Origin: Myxococcales bacterium
Lineage (GTDB): Bacteria; Myxococcota; Myxococcia; Myxococcales; JAJYLH01
Assembly: GCA_021787845.1 (NCBI GenBank)
Contig: JAJYLH010000046.1
Location: 1 to 46,844 of the forward strand
Direction of reading: 5' to 3'
Length of the DNA: 46,844 nt
The first letter of the stretch is position 1; every line of letters begins with the position of its first letter. Position numbers and translations under genes: made by a program. Shown in pieces: positions 33,792 to 42,691 of this stretch. Under the pieces are notes generated by a model. That model ran no database searches. It was not told the DNA's origin and saw only the letters and a program-made list of their open reading frames with translations.

Positions 33792-35387
33792 ATGACGGAG
33801 CGGATCGCCCTGCTCGGCGTGGTCGTCGCGTGCTTCAGCGTGCTGCTCGACGTCGTCGCGGCGCGGCCCTCCTCCGTCGCGATGGACGTGACCGGCGTCG
33901 TGGGCTTCAGCGCTCTCGCTCTGCTGAACCGGCACGGCTGGGCGCCAGCGCGGCCGGTGCTGGTTCTCTTCGCCGACGTGCTCGTGTTCCTCAGCGTCGC
34001 CCTCTTGGGACGCGGCTCCGGTTTCGAGCTGCTCTTCCTCGACGTCGCGGTGCTGCCGTTCCTCGTCCTCGATTGGGAGCCGCGGTCGATCGTCTGGTTG
34101 ACCGCAGCGCTCCCGGTCGCCGGCTACTTCCTGCTCGTGCTCGGCGGCTACGAGTGGTTCGCGGGCTGGCACCGGCCGCTGGCGTATAGCTACGGCCCCT
34201 ACTCGGCGCTGGTCGCGTTCGCCGGGCTCATCTACGGCGTCGCAAGCCTCGTTCACGAGAACGCGCGCAGCGAGCGGGCGTTGCGCGCGAGCGAGGAGCG
34301 GCAGCGGCTCGTCACCGATCTCGCCCGCGACGCGATCCTCGCGGTCGACGAGCGCCGGATGGTCCGCGCCGCGAGCCCCGCCGCAGTGCGCCTGTTCGGC
34401 CGGCCGTCGCGGGAGATCGTCGAGCAGCCCCTCGCGACGTTCGTCACCGGCGCACTGGCGATCGAGAGCGCTTTCGCCCAGGGCTTCTCCGACGGCGAGG
34501 CGCGGCGGCCGGACGGGTCGGCGGTCCCCGTCGAGCTGTCGGTCGGCGAGCTCTCCAGCACCACACCCGCCTTGCGGACGGTGATCGTGCGCGACGTCTC
34601 GGAGCGGGTGACGATTCAGCGTTCGCTCGACGAAGCGCGCGCGCGTTCGATCACCGCCGGCAAGATGGCGGCGCTCGGCGAGATGAGCGGCGGCATCGCA
34701 TACGAGATCTCGAACCCGCTGACGGCGGCGAACCTCCTCATCGGAAGGCTCGATCGGGCGCTCAAGGAGGACGCCGTCAGCCCGGAGCTCGTGCGTGAGG
34801 TGGCTGGCAAGATGCGCGGTCTCGTCCGGCGCATCGCGCGGGTGGTCCAGGGTTTGCGGACGTTCGCCCACGAGGAGCGCGGTGAACCGTTCGTCGTCGC
34901 GCCGGTCGCGCGGATCCTCGATGACACGCTGGTCTTCTGCCTCGAGCGCTTCCTCCGGCACGGCATCGACGTGCGCGTCGAACCGATTCCGCCCTCGCTG
35001 ACCATCGAGTGCCGTCCGGTCCTCGTCTCGCGGCTGCTCTTGAACGTGCTGATGAACGCGTTCGACGCCGTCGAGAAGCTCGACGACAAGTGGGTGCGGC
35101 TGGACGCGCGCGCGGTCGGCGACGACGTCGAGCTGTCGATCACCGACTCGGGACCCGGCATCGCTCCCGGGCTGCGCGAGCGCATCTTCCAACCGTTTGT
35201 CACCACCAAACGGCTGGAGGAGGGTTCCGGCCTCGGCTTGAGCGTCGCCAGCGGTCTCGCGACCACGCATCACGGGCGGCTCGTCCTCGACGAGAGCTCG
35301 CCGCACACGCGGTTCGTCCTCACCCTCCCGCGCGAGCAGCCGGCAGCGCCGGCGCAGCCGATGCCGTTTCGTTCGCTCCAACTGTAG
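33792..35387 (+). CDS. PAS sensor histidine kinase with tyrosine in place of the phosphoacceptor histidine
   Basis: From ATG 33792 the protein has 531 residues (an in-frame ATG at 33675 would add 39). Several membrane helices (about 1-155, e.g. IALLGVVVACFSVLLDVVAA) precede a PAS domain (RLVTDLARDAILAVDERRMV) and a HisKA/HATPase module. The H-box reads GGIAYEISNPLTA: codon TAC at 34701-34703 gives Tyr304 where His is expected. The ATP domain looks intact: N box LLLNVLMNAFDAVEKL, G1 DSGPGIAPG, F box IFQPFVTTK, G2 GSGLGLSVASG. It may therefore bind ATP without autophosphorylating. Its stop codon TAG is part of a family C palindrome. No response regulator is adjacent. Confidence 0.88.
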   Translation: MTERIALLGVVVACFSVLLDVVAARPSSVAMDVTGVVGFSALALLNRHGWAPARPVLVLFADVLVFLSVALLGRGSGFELLFLDVAVLPFLVLDWEPRSIVWLTAALPVAGYFLLVLGGYEWFAGWHRPLAYSYGPYSALVAFAGLIYGVASLVHENARSERALRASEERQRLVTDLARDAILAVDERRMVRAASPAAVRLFGRPSREIVEQPLATFVTGALAIESAFAQGFSDGEARRPDGSAVPVELSVGELSSTTPALRTVIVRDVSERVTIQRSLDEARARSITAGKMAALGEMSGGIAYEISNPLTAANLLIGRLDRALKEDAVSPELVREVAGKMRGLVRRIARVVQGLRTFAHEERGEPFVVAPVARILDDTLVFCLERFLRHGIDVRVEPIPPSLTIECRPVLVSRLLLNVLMNAFDAVEKLDDKWVRLDARAVGDDVELSITDSGPGIAPGLRERIFQPFVTTKRLEEGSGLGLSVASGLATTHHGRLVLDESSPHTRFVLTLPREQPAAPAQPMPFRSLQL

Positions 35388-35461
35388 GATGGGTGGAGCG
35401 TAGCGCAACCCATCGCTTGCGGCCGTCGCTGATGGACTCCGCTCCGCTCCACCCATCCTAC
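35384..35461. repeat. Family C palindrome, copy 2, supplying the kinase stop codon
   Basis: GTAGGATGGGTGGAGCG at the left is mirrored by CGCTCCACCCATCCTAC at the right (17 bp perfect). TAG at 35385-35387 is the histidine kinase stop. Confidence 0.85.
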
Positions 35462-35480
35462 GACTTCCTCCCGGGCGCCA

Positions 35481-35692
35481 AGAGGGTGTGGCCAAGACAT
35501 CGGTGCGCTCCGCACGATCCGCTCATCCTGAGCGGTCATCCTGAGCGCCAGTCGAAGGACGAGGGATGGGCGGATCGCCCCTGGCCAGAACCCGCTTGTC
35601 ACTTCGACTGCGCTCAGGATGAGCGGGGTGTGCCCGCTCAGGATGAGCGGGTTCTGGCCTGTGCTTGCATCTGCTTCTTCGCCACACCCTCT
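35481..35692. mobile_element. MITE-like element with AGAGGGTGTGGC ends and nested family B halves
   Basis: AGAGGGTGTGGC (35481-35492) is inverted perfectly at 35681-35692 (GCCACACCCTCT). Inside lie rearranged family B palindrome pieces (CGCTCATCCTGAGCG; TGCGCTCAGGATGAGCGG; a second GCTCAGGATGAGCGGG). The right end overlaps the stop codon of the giant repeat protein (35691-35693). The 303-bp gap 35388-35690 is filled entirely by this and the family C palindrome. Confidence 0.55.
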
Positions 35693-38600
35693 AAGTGGGA
35701 GCCGGGACGGGCACGCGCCAGATCGCGCCGGTGACGTTCGACAGCTCGACCACGATGGCGCTCGTGCCGCCGCTCTCCAGGTGAATGCCCTGCGCGGTGA
35801 GGAACTGGCTCGGCGCCAAGAGGTCGACGGCGCCGCCGTCGAGGTACGCGCGGCCGAACGACGCCACCGACTCGGGATCCGTTCCGACGAACACCACGGT
35901 GTCCCCGCTCGCCTCGAGCGCGAAGCGCTCGATGTTCCAGTCGACCAGCTTCGTCACCGTCTTCGCGGCGAGGTCGACGCGCTCGATGCCGTCGGCCGCG
36001 ATGAGCGCCGTGGCGCCGCCCGCCTCGATCACGACCTCGCGCGGATTGGAGAGACCGGAGGCGATGACGGCGTACGACCAGTCCGACGGATCGACCCGCA
36101 GGAGGCGGCCGCCGCCGGTCAGGTCGGTGACGAGGTAGGTTCCCCCGGCCTCCTCGACGATCGCGCCCGGCGTGTCGAGACCCGTGGTCCCGACCGCCTC
36201 CGCGCCGCTGCTGAGCGTGATCTCGACCAGACGTCCGTCCGTCGCGCAGTTGTTCAGGTCGCCCTGGGGACCGCACACGCTGACGAGCGCCTTCGTCCCG
36301 CCGCTCTCGATGACGAGGCCGTGCGGGACGTTGAGGTTCGAGACGATGGGCGTGATCGCGCCGCTCGTGAGGTCGACGCGGACGAGTCGGCCGTCGTTGG
36401 CGCAGTTGCCGCCGTTCGGCTCGGGGTTGGGGCCGCAGTCGAGGAAGAGCGCGGTCGCGCCGCCGGACTCGATCGCGAGGTCGCCGCCGCCGCCGTTCGC
36501 GCCCTGGCCCCACTGGGTGTCGTTGAGGCCCACCGCTATCGACTCGGGCGCGATGGTCGGCGTGAGCGAGATCTGCTGCAGCACGTTGCTCGTATTCGTC
36601 CATCCCGTCGGCACCAGCGCGTGCGTCCCGGCCGCGTCGACGGCGATGCCCTGCGGATGGTCGAGGTCCGATGCCAGCATCGTCTGCACGCCCGTCGAGG
36701 TTTCGACGCTCAACAGGCGCCCGTCGTTGAAATCCGTCACGAGCGCCGCCGTCCCGCTCGGCGCCATCGTCACGCCGTTCGCGAGGGCGATGCCGCGCGT
36801 GAGGGTGCTGTAGCTGCCGTTGCCGAGGTCGACCTTCGCGACCTGCGCATCCGGGATGCTGCCCGAGCCGTTGATGGCGACGAGCGCGGTGCTCCCGTCC
36901 GGCTCGATGGCCACGCCGTCGATGCCGGGCGCGCAGCACCCGCTGCCGGGGAAATCGAGGAGCTGGCTCGGTCCCGGCGACCCGGAAAGCGTGAAGCGAT
37001 CGAGCGGGCCGTCGCCGATGGTGACGAGCGCCGTGGCACCGCCGCTCTCGATGGCGAAGTCGTTGGGCCGGTGGATGCCGCTCGCGAGCGTTGTGATGCC
37101 GCCGTCGGCGAGCGTGACGCGCAGGAGGTCGCCCCCCGCGCCGATGTCGCCCTGAACGAGGAGCGCGGTGGTGCCGCCCGACTCGAGGGCGACGCCCAGC
37201 GTGCGCGGGATGCCCGTCGACGTCGGCGTGATGGCGGTGACGAGCCCCTGCGCGAGATCGACGCTGACGAGCCGGCCGGTGGTCGAACAGTTCGTCGGGC
37301 CGCAGTCGGTGACGAGCGCGGTCGTGCCGCCCGGGCCGAGCGCGATGCCCATCGGCGCGAAGAGCGAGTCGGACGACTGCCGCCCCGGCGCGAGCGTCGC
37401 CACCTGCGAGTCGACGGCCACCCGTACGAGCGGAGCGTCGCCGGCGCCGTTGCGCCCGGCCATCGAGATGAGCGCCGTCCTCCCGCCGGACTCGATCGCC
37501 ACGTCGCTGATCGTCGGCGCGCAGCAGCCGCTCCCCGGAATGGGCGCGATGAAGGTGGAAGTGCCGGTGGCGAGCGCGATCCGATCGACGCCGTTGCCGT
37601 TCACCGCGATGAGCGCGCTCTGGTCGCCGCTTTCCAGCGAGACGCCGTTCGCGTTGTGCAGTCCCGAGGCGAGCGCGGCGATTCCCTGCGTCGTGAGGTT
37701 GATGCGCAGAAGCCTCGCGGTGTCGGGGCTCGCGCCGTTCTCGCCGACGAGGATGTGGTGGCCGTCGGGCTCGGGCTGCACGCCGTAGCCTGGATTGACG
37801 ATGCCTTGGCCGCTCGACGTGATGGGCGTGATGGTGCCCGAGGCGAGATCGACGCTGACGAGCCGGCCCGTCGTCGCGCAGCTCGTGGCACCGCAGTCGG
37901 TGACGTAGGCGAGCGTTCCGTTCGACGCGAGCGCGACGCCCTGCACCGAGCCGGGATGGGTGGAGACGGTCGTCACGGTGCCGCTCGCGAGGTCGATTTT
38001 CTGGAGGACGTTCGGCTCGGAGCTGCGGCCCCAGGTGCCGACGAGAGCGAACGTGTCGGTGGGATCGACGGCGACGCCGTTCAACGTGCGCCCGATGCAG
38101 GAGGCGACGGTCTTGGTCGCGGTGAACTTCGTCAGCTCGACGCGCGTCAGGCGGTCGTCATCGGTGACGAGCGCGGTGGCGCCGCCCGGCTCGATGGCGA
38201 AGGCGCCGATGTCTGGCACACCCCGCGTCGGGCGCACGTTCAGCCCGAAGCCGAAGGTGCGGGTGACGCCGTTCCCGGTCGCGGTGATCGTGACGTTGGA
38301 GGTGTTCCCCGCGGGAACCGTGCTGCCCGCGGTGAGGGTGAGCGTCGACGAGCCGGTCGGCGAGAGCGACGCCGGGTCGAAGGTGCCGGTCACGCCGGAA
38401 GGCAGGCCCGAGATGGAGAGCGCGGTGGGCACGGTCGCGCCCGCGGTGAGCGTCAGCGTGACGCTCGCGCTGCGCGTCTCGCCTTGCAGGAGCGAGAACG
38501 CGCCGCCGTCGCCGCCGTACGGACAATAGAGATTCGACGCGATGGAGAAGTCGAACGAGCGGAACTGCGCGGTGAGCGAATGGTCGGCGGCGAGGTCGGG

Positions 38601-40718
38601 GAAGGCGCACGCGTCCGCGCCGGAGCAGCCGCCGCTCCATTGATAGAACGCCAAGCCGGTCCCGCCGGCGGTGGTGGTGAAGGAGAGGTTCGTTCCCGCG
38701 GGGAAGACGGCCTGGCAGGTCCCCTGGTTGTACGAGCTCGTGGTGGTGGTGCAGTCGATGCCCGCGGGGCTGCTCGTGACGGTGCCGTCGCCCGAGACGC
38801 CGACCGAGATCTGATACGCGACGGCGAAGGTCGCGGTCACCGCGTGGTCGCTCGACATGTCGAGGGTGCAGGCGCCGGTGCCGGTGCAGTCGCCGCTCCA
38901 GCCCGTGAACATCGAGCGCGCCGGGCTGTCGATGTGATTCGCGCTGAGCACCACCGAGCCGCTGCCCGTGTCGCTGTCGGGGAAGGCGAAGGTGCAGGTG
39001 CCGTTCCCGCCGCTCGAGCAGGAGATGCCCTGCGGAGCCGAGCCGACGACGCCCGTGCCCGCGCCGGCTATGGTCACCGTCACCGTGTGCGTCTTCACGA
39101 AGGTCGCGGTGATCGTCGTATCGGTCGTGATCGAGAACGAGCAGGAGCTGCCGCTGCAGCCCGCGCCGGAGAAGCCCGCGAACTGGGAGCCCGCGCTGGC
39201 CGTGGCGCTGAGCGAAATCCACTGGTTGGCAGAGAACGCCGCGCTGCAACTTCCCGAGGGGCAATCGATGCCCGCGGGGCTCGACGTCACCTCGCCGCTC
39301 CCGTCGCCGGCCATCACGAGCGAGAGCACCGGCAGCTTCGCGAACGACGCCGTCGCGGTCATGTCGCTCGTCATGCTGAAGTTGCAGGTCGCGTAGTTGC
39401 TTCCCGTGCAGGGGCCGGCGGTCCATCCGCCGAAGGCGTAGCCCGTCGCGGGCGTGGCGGTGAGCGTGACGGCCTGCTGGTCCGCGAAGGTCGCGCTGCA
39501 CGTGCCGCCGCTCGAGGTGCAGGCGGCGATTCCAGCGGGCGTGCTGTCCACCTCGCCTCCCGCGTTCGCGGTCACGGTGAGCGTGCGCTCGGCGGTGAAA
39601 GTGGCGCTCGCGCTGACGAAGCCGCCGCTCGAAACTTGCACGGTGCAGGTGGGGGAGGTGCCGTTGCAGTTGCCGCCCCAGCCGGCGAAGACCGAGCCCT
39701 GCGCCGCGGCGGCGGTGAGCGTGACGCTGGTGCCGCCGGAGAACTGCCACTGGCAGTCGCCGCTCGTGCAGGTGTTCGAGCCGGAGCTCGCCGTCACCTG
39801 CCCGCTCCCGCTTCCCAGGACCTGCACGTCGAGCGTGCCCTCCTGCGAGCTGCTGGAATTGAAGGTGGCGGAGACGGTGACGGAGCCGTTCACCTGCACC
39901 GTGCAGGTCGCCGCGCTCGGGTCGCTGCAGGGCGGGCCCCAGCCGGCGAAGGTCGAGCCGGAATCGGCAGTGGCGCTGAGCACGACCTCCTGGCCGTTCG
40001 AGAAGCTCGCCGCGCACTGGCTGCCGCAGTCGATGCGCCCGTCGGGCGAGGTGGAAACGACCGTTCCCGAGCCGTCGCCGGTCTTCTGAACCAGGAGCTG
40101 CGCGTTGCCGCCGTTGCCGATCACGGTGATCGTCGCCGTGCCCTTCACGTTCCCGATGGCGGCGTGGATGGTCGCGGTGCCCGGTCCCTCGGCGTGGAAC
40201 CAGCCGTCGTTCTGCTGGTGCGGCGTCGCCACGCTCGGCGCGTCCGACGTCCACGTGAACGGCGGGTGGTTGCCGACCACGTTGTTCTGCGCGTCGCGCG
40301 CGGTCGCCGTGAACTGGAAATCCTGTCCCGGCTGGAGGGTGGTGCTCGCGGGATCGACCTCGATCTGGGCGACCTGCCCGCTGTTCCCTTGGGCAAAAGT
40401 GGCGGTGATGCTGAGGTCCGCGACGGCGCTGAACGCGCACTGCGCGCTCGTGGTGCCGTTGCAGGGGCCGCCGCTCCAGCCCGTGAAGCTCGCGCCGTTC
40501 TGCGGCGCCGCGTTCAAGGTGACCTTCGTGCCGCTCTGGAAATCGGCGTCGCACTGCGACGGACAGTTGATGCCGGCGGGCACCGACGTGACCTGCCCGC
40601 TGCCGTCGACGCTGACGTGCAGGTGATGCTTCGCGGGCGGCGCCGGCTGGGAGGGGCTGCCCTTGCAACCGAACTGCGCCGCGAGAACGGCGAGCGCGAT
40701 CCAACTTGCGCGCGACAT
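35691..40718 (-). CDS. Giant secreted repeat protein: InlB-B-like repeats plus about 18 propeller blades
   Basis: The 1675-residue protein starts at ATG 40718 (GAGGTGG 4 nt upstream). The signal peptide (WIALAVLAAQFGC) ends at a cysteine, so it may be a lipoprotein although the lipobox is poor. Seven divergent InlB B-type repeats follow at about residues 79, 258, 343, 430, 514, 606 and 693 (FTGWSGGPC, FAGWGPPC, FGGWTAGPC, FTGWSGDC and so on), each with a Cys pair. A Big2-like domain is inserted near 116-200. After an Ig-like domain (ALSISGLPSGVTGTFDP), residues 830-1675 hold about 18 blades of the pattern VAIESGGATALVT…GRLVRVDLASG, as in NHL/YncE-like propellers. Four blades carry a C-G-x(n)-C disulfide loop (TDCGATSC, TDCGPTNC). 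A surface adhesin or scaffold role is inference. Confidence 0.8.
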   Translation of the reverse strand: MSRASWIALAVLAAQFGCKGSPSQPAPPAKHHLHVSVDGSGQVTSVPAGINCPSQCDADFQSGTKVTLNAAPQNGASFTGWSGGPCNGTTSAQCAFSAVADLSITATFAQGNSGQVAQIEVDPASTTLQPGQDFQFTATARDAQNNVVGNHPPFTWTSDAPSVATPHQQNDGWFHAEGPGTATIHAAIGNVKGTATITVIGNGGNAQLLVQKTGDGSGTVVSTSPDGRIDCGSQCAASFSNGQEVVLSATADSGSTFAGWGPPCSDPSAATCTVQVNGSVTVSATFNSSSSQEGTLDVQVLGSGSGQVTASSGSNTCTSGDCQWQFSGGTSVTLTAAAAQGSVFAGWGGNCNGTSPTCTVQVSSGGFVSASATFTAERTLTVTANAGGEVDSTPAGIAACTSSGGTCSATFADQQAVTLTATPATGYAFGGWTAGPCTGSNYATCNFSMTSDMTATASFAKLPVLSLVMAGDGSGEVTSSPAGIDCPSGSCSAAFSANQWISLSATASAGSQFAGFSGAGCSGSSCSFSITTDTTITATFVKTHTVTVTIAGAGTGVVGSAPQGISCSSGGNGTCTFAFPDSDTGSGSVVLSANHIDSPARSMFTGWSGDCTGTGACTLDMSSDHAVTATFAVAYQISVGVSGDGTVTSSPAGIDCTTTTSSYNQGTCQAVFPAGTNLSFTTTAGGTGLAFYQWSGGCSGADACAFPDLAADHSLTAQFRSFDFSIASNLYCPYGGDGGAFSLLQGETRSASVTLTLTAGATVPTALSISGLPSGVTGTFDPASLSPTGSSTLTLTAGSTVPAGNTSNVTITATGNGVTRTFGFGLNVRPTRGVPDIGAFAIEPGGATALVTDDDRLTRVELTKFTATKTVASCIGRTLNGVAVDPTDTFALVGTWGRSSEPNVLQKIDLASGTVTTVSTHPGSVQGVALASNGTLAYVTDCGATSCATTGRLVSVDLASGTITPITSSGQGIVNPGYGVQPEPDGHHILVGENGASPDTARLLRINLTTQGIAALASGLHNANGVSLESGDQSALIAVNGNGVDRIALATGTSTFIAPIPGSGCCAPTISDVAIESGGRTALISMAGRNGAGDAPLVRVAVDSQVATLAPGRQSSDSLFAPMGIALGPGGTTALVTDCGPTNCSTTGRLVSVDLAQGLVTAITPTSTGIPRTLGVALESGGTTALLVQGDIGAGGDLLRVTLADGGITTLASGIHRPNDFAIESGGATALVTIGDGPLDRFTLSGSPGPSQLLDFPGSGCCAPGIDGVAIEPDGSTALVAINGSGSIPDAQVAKVDLGNGSYSTLTRGIALANGVTMAPSGTAALVTDFNDGRLLSVETSTGVQTMLASDLDHPQGIAVDAAGTHALVPTGWTNTSNVLQQISLTPTIAPESIAVGLNDTQWGQGANGGGGDLAIESGGATALFLDCGPNPEPNGGNCANDGRLVRVDLTSGAITPIVSNLNVPHGLVIESGGTKALVSVCGPQGDLNNCATDGRLVEITLSSGAEAVGTTGLDTPGAIVEEAGGTYLVTDLTGGGRLLRVDPSDWSYAVIASGLSNPREVVIEAGGATALIAADGIERVDLAAKTVTKLVDWNIERFALEASGDTVVFVGTDPESVASFGRAYLDGGAVDLLAPSQFLTAQGIHLESGGTSAIVVELSNVTGAIWRVPVPAPT

Positions 40719-40942
40719 GGAACCACCTCGGGTACCCGTCTTTCGCCCGTCGGCTGTTGCGGTCACTCGCGCCCGACTGCGCTCGAAACCGAACCGCCGA
40801 CTCCGAGCGAGCCTTCTATCGGATGGACTCGTGCCGGAGGGGATCGCGCCCAAGATGTGCCATCGCGCACGACGATAGGCGAGGTTCGTGCTGGCGGTCA
40901 AGCGGCGCGTCGAGGCGGTGAAGGAGAGGGCATCGACTGACT

Positions 40943-41377
40943 CGGTGCGATCGGCGAGAAACTGGTCCGGAAATCGAGTAACTCGATGCGATCGGCGAGA
41001 AACCGGATGCGATCGGCGAGAAACCGAGTGCGATCGTCGAGAAACTGGTCGGGAAATCGAGTAACTCGATGCGATCGGCGAGAAACCGAGTGCGATCGGC
41101 GAGAAACTGGTCCAGAAATCGAGTAACTCGATGCGATCGTCGAGAAACCGGTCCAGAAATCGAGTAACTCGATGCGATCGTCGAGTAACTCGATGCGATC
41201 GTCGAGTAACTCGATGCGATCGTCGAGAAACTCGATGCGATCGTCGAGAAACTGGTCCAGAAATCGAGTAACTCGATGCGATCGTCGAGAAACTCGATGC
41301 GATCGTCGAGAAACTCGATGCGATCGTCGAGAAACTGGTCCAGAAATCGAGTAACTCGATGCGATCGGCGAGAAGCG
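40943..41377. repeat. Mixed tandem array of 21-bp and 20-bp units
   Basis: Fifteen copies of a 21-bp unit (consensus CGATGCGATCGTCGAGAAAC plus T/C) are interspersed with six copies of a 20-bp unit (GGTCCAGAAATCGAGTAACT). The order from the left is 21-20-21-21-21-20-21-21-20-21-20-21-21-21-21-20-21-21-21-20-21. Units contain the palindromes ATCGAGTAACTCGAT (across the 20/21 junction) and CGATCG. The array lies between two divergent genes, in the 808-bp gap 40719-41526. The rest of that gap holds the leader region of the giant protein and a 29-bp repeat. There are no unique spacers, so it is not a CRISPR array. Confidence 0.95.
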
Positions 41378-41386
41378 GGCCGGCGA

Positions 41387-41415
41387 CCCGCCACCACCGA
41401 CTTGTGCAGGCGCTC
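41387..41415. repeat. 29-bp repeat next to the tandem array
   Basis: CCCGCCACCACCGACTTGTG-CAGGCGCTC matches the inverse of 33506-33534 at 27 of 29 positions. A weaker relative (TTAGTGCAGACGCTCTCGCC) is at 15768-15787. Confidence 0.6.
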
Positions 41416-41526
41416 TCGTCCAGGCGCGATCGACCGGGTGAGCTGCTGCCGGACTCGTCTTCGACCGTCGCCCGCGGTGCCCGAGCGCATGCTAGAGTGC
41501 GGCGCCTTTTTTCGAGGGTCTCGAGG

Positions 41527-42621
41527 GTGCCGAACGCGAGTGAAGCCGTGGTCCAGCGTCTCGTGCGGGCGTTCGCGCGCGCGACGTTGCCCAGGACCGA
41601 GCCCCAGCCGATCGCGGTCGCGGCGCTCAGGCGCGTTCTCGTCGTGCGGCCGGACGACCGGGTGGGCGACGTGCTCTTGACGACGCCGCTCCTGCGCGCG
41701 CTGCGCGAGGGGCTGCCGCACGTGCGCATCGACGTGCTGCTCGCCGCGCGCCGGCAGGTCCTCATCGATGGTCTCTTTCTCGCCGACCGCTTCGTGCCCT
41801 ACGACAAGCGGCGCGCCGCCCGCAACCCGTTCTCCTTCGCGGCGCTGATGCGGCGGCTGCGCCAGGAGGATTACGACCTCGCCATCGACGCGACCCACGC
41901 GGTGAGCTTCTCGTTGACCGCGGCGGTCTTGACCCGGGCGACCAACGCGCCGGCGCGCATCGGGCACGACCGCGGCGACGCCGCGCGCTTCTACACCCAC
42001 CCGGTCCAGGTGCCGCCGGAGCTGCGCCACGACGTCGCGGCGAAGCTCAAGCTGTTGGAGCCGCTCGGCTTGAAGCCGCGGGGCCTCGAGTTGGAGACGA
42101 GCGCGGGGCTCCTGCCCGACGCGGTCTCGCGGGTCGAGGAGCTGCTCGCCGAGGCCCGGCTCGAACGCGGGCGGTACATCGTCGTCAATCCCGGCGCGCG
42201 CAAGGCCGACCGGCGGGTCGCGCCCGAGACGCTCGCGCGCATCGTCCAGCGGCTCCGGGCGGCGACGGGGCTCAAGGCGCTCATCGTCTGGGGTCCTGGG
42301 GAGGAGGAGCTGGCGCAGGCGGTCTGGCGGGTCGCGGGCGACTCGGCGGTGCTCGCGCCGCCGACCGACTTGCACGAGCTCGCGGCCCTCCTGCGGCGTT
42401 CGGCGCTCGCGATCACCGCGGACACCGGGCCGATGCACCTCGCGGTCGCGTGCCAGGTGCCGGTGCTCGCGCTCTTCACCCAGGGCGACAGCGCGCGCTG
42501 GGGCCATCCGCTTCCGACCTTCCACGCCATCGAGCAGGCGGATGGGCGCGCGGATCTCGAGGACGAGGTGGAAGCACAAGCGCTCAGGTTGCTCGACGGC
42601 GCTGGCGTGAGGCGGACGTGA
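41527..42621 (+). CDS. Family 9 glycosyltransferase (heptosyltransferase-like)
   Basis: This 364-residue GT-B enzyme would transfer a heptose or related sugar during lipopolysaccharide core or surface polysaccharide synthesis at the inner membrane. The N-terminal signature VVRPDDRVGDVLLTTPLLRA and the C-terminal ADTGPMHLAVACQVPVLALF define family 9. NPGARKADRRVAPETLARIV is the second-domain start. GTG 41527 is preferred: GAGGG lies 8 nt upstream and the protein then begins shortly before the Rossmann fold, whereas upstream starts run back towards the tandem array. The acceptor cannot be told from the sequence. Confidence 0.88.
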   Translation: MPNASEAVVQRLVRAFARATLPRTEPQPIAVAALRRVLVVRPDDRVGDVLLTTPLLRALREGLPHVRIDVLLAARRQVLIDGLFLADRFVPYDKRRAARNPFSFAALMRRLRQEDYDLAIDATHAVSFSLTAAVLTRATNAPARIGHDRGDAARFYTHPVQVPPELRHDVAAKLKLLEPLGLKPRGLELETSAGLLPDAVSRVEELLAEARLERGRYIVVNPGARKADRRVAPETLARIVQRLRAATGLKALIVWGPGEEELAQAVWRVAGDSAVLAPPTDLHELAALLRRSALAITADTGPMHLAVACQVPVLALFTQGDSARWGHPLPTFHAIEQADGRADLEDEVEAQALRLLDGAGVRRT

Positions 42622-42691
42622 TTCTTCGACGCGAGGTCACTGCCGTTGAAGGCTCCTCAACCGAATCAGTGCGTGCGAATCTAGCCGACCT

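Noticed and set aside
35619-40940. A 1773-residue plus-strand open frame opposite the giant repeat protein
   Set aside because: It is Arg/Ala/Gly-rich with no domain or signal peptide and mirrors the codon bias of the minus-strand gene, whose repeats and signal peptide are clearly real.
40943-41377. CRISPR array
   Set aside because: The units are contiguous 21- and 20-bp repeats with no unique spacers, and no cas gene is in the window.
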